Positions 63,278-64,000 of a stretch of DNA of 64,000 bases are shown piece by piece. A program made the position numbers and the translations under genes. This stretch comes from Cyclobacterium sp. (lineage in GTDB: Bacteria > Bacteroidota > Bacteroidia > Cytophagales > Cyclobacteriaceae): positions 101,490 to 165,489 of the forward strand of contig NZ_JABURL010000050.1 of NCBI RefSeq assembly GCF_014762705.1, read 5' to 3'. The number at the start of each line of letters is the position of its first letter. Position 1 is the stretch's first letter. Below the pieces are notes generated by a model. The model ran no database searches. It saw nothing but the letters and a program-made list of their open reading frames with translations, and had not been told where the DNA came from.

Positions 63278-63661
63278 CTATTTTTTTGCCATTTTTGCTT
63301 CAATGCTGTGCATGGTATGAGGTACAGCACGCAGCCTTTCTTTGCTGATCAGTTTTCCTGTATCCACACAAACACCATAGGTACCGTTCTTAATTCTTCT
63401 CAGCGCATTTTCGAGATTGATGATAAATTTTTGTTGCCTTGCTGCCAACTGGCTTAAATTTTCCCTTTCCAGGGTATCGGCACCGTCTTCCAGAAGTTTG
63501 GAAGTAGAAGCAGTGTTGTCCGTTCCGCTGTCGTTTTGTTTGCTAAGAGATCTTTTTAGCTGCAGAAATTCTTCTTTGGCTAAGGCAAGTTTATCATTTA
63601 TCAGCACTTCAAATTCCTGAAGTTCTTCCTTGGAATAACTGGTTTTTTCTCCCTGACTCAT
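63278..63661 (-). CDS. DksA/TraR-like protein without the zinc cysteines
   Basis: 127 residues: an N-terminal coiled coil (about 5-90) and a C-terminal knob in which NGTYGVCVDTGKLISKERLRA lines up with DksA's YGxCxxCGxxI. Only the first of four cysteines remains; the final CxxC is MHSI. DksA-type proteins enter the RNA polymerase secondary channel and tune rRNA and stress promoters. From memory this Cys-poor form is usual in Bacteroidota. It is first in a transcript with scpB. Confidence 0.85.
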   Translation of the reverse strand: MSQGEKTSYSKEELQEFEVLINDKLALAKEEFLQLKRSLSKQNDSGTDNTASTSKLLEDGADTLERENLSQLAARQQKFIINLENALRRIKNGTYGVCVDTGKLISKERLRAVPHTMHSIEAKMAKK

Positions 63662-63958
63662 ATACAGTTCTTTTTAAAAATTTCCCTAAAATACAGTGAC
63701 ATTTCTTAAATCAAAAATCTTATTTTTTTTATTTGTTTTATTTGAAATCAGGGAGATAAGGCCGAAAGAGATTTAATTTTTAAATGAGCAGAAATTTTCG
63801 TTTTGATGGAAGATTAATCTTTTTATTAATTCCGAACTGCTATTATATTTGGGATTGTTCTTTAGGAGTTAATTCGAAAATGTATTGTAATATCTTTTTT
63901 GAATTATTCCTTTAATTGTATTAATTTCAACATAGCTAAATAAACAAAAAATAATCTA
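63662..63958. other. 297-bp AT-rich intergenic region
   Basis: The divergent upstream region of the dksA-like gene and of the partial gene at the window end. I see no exact TAnnTTTG, hairpin or small gene in it. Confidence 0.45.
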
Positions 63959-64000
63959 ATGAAAAAAATCCTAGTAGTAGACTTATGTCTGTCTATTATA
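63959..64000 (+). CDS. Start of an unknown gene (partial)
   Basis: An ATG at 63959 opens a frame reading MKKILVVDLCLSII up to the window end. The Lys-rich start and following hydrophobic residues suit a signal peptide. Too little is present for a family call. Confidence 0.35.
   Translation, partial: MKKILVVDLCLSII

Overview
The window is a contiguous piece of a Bacteroidota chromosome, most likely order Cytophagales and perhaps Cyclobacteriaceae (inferred from gene content; no search was run). Supporting signs are a SusC/SusD pair, an ECF sigma / membrane protein / DUF4252 operon, DUF4221 and 6-bladed-propeller lipoproteins, a PorE-like TPR-propeller-OmpA protein, the Bacteroidota form of PurM, a DksA-like protein without its zinc cysteines, and TAnnTTTG-type -7 promoter elements (tRNA-Phe, gltX, purM, ruvB).

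Bases 1-41943 and 57921-64000 are mostly ordinary chromosome: an ABC exporter fragment, a dipeptide epimerase / PLP enzyme pair, an M14 carboxypeptidase, radA, polA, gltX, a SusCD locus, queG-ruvB, apbE and a ZIP transporter, an operon of a GCS2-CBS fusion with an M14 deacylase-like protein and an alpha/beta hydrolase, an SGNH esterase, a UbiA-like membrane protein with a methyltransferase, a ceramidase-like protein, purM, a PorE-like protein, an Hdr-type Fe-S pair, tRNA-Phe, and a sigma/anti-sigma-like/DUF4252 operon. At the right end are a DUF427 / flavin oxidoreductase / YciI operon, rluB, scpB and a DksA-like gene. Within this stretch, 10492-11456 stands out: two overlapping genes, the larger with the His-Gly and Gly-Cys motifs of clan CD (caspase-like) peptidases.

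Bases 41944-57920 are a repeat-rich, duplicated region. It holds six intact DUF4221 lipoprotein paralogues and the C-terminal remnant of a seventh, two copies of a small-protein / nucleotidyltransferase pair, a broken AAA-ATPase/DUF4143 gene, a DUF6134-like gene and a large secreted hydrolase. The spaces between them carry at least four repeat families: a 95-bp palindromic tandem repeat, a roughly 170-bp tandem repeat built on a long CTTATATGGTTC hairpin, two copies of an ordered array of six hairpins, and a ~60-bp element present four times. The gene order nucleotidyltransferase pair - DUF4221 - 60-bp element occurs twice, with most of DUF4221 deleted in the second copy. I read this as segmental duplication and decay of a surface-lipoprotein locus. 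No transposase, integrase, phage gene or CRISPR array was seen.

Where several starts were possible I chose an ATG at the family-typical position; some in-frame TTG extensions were discarded.
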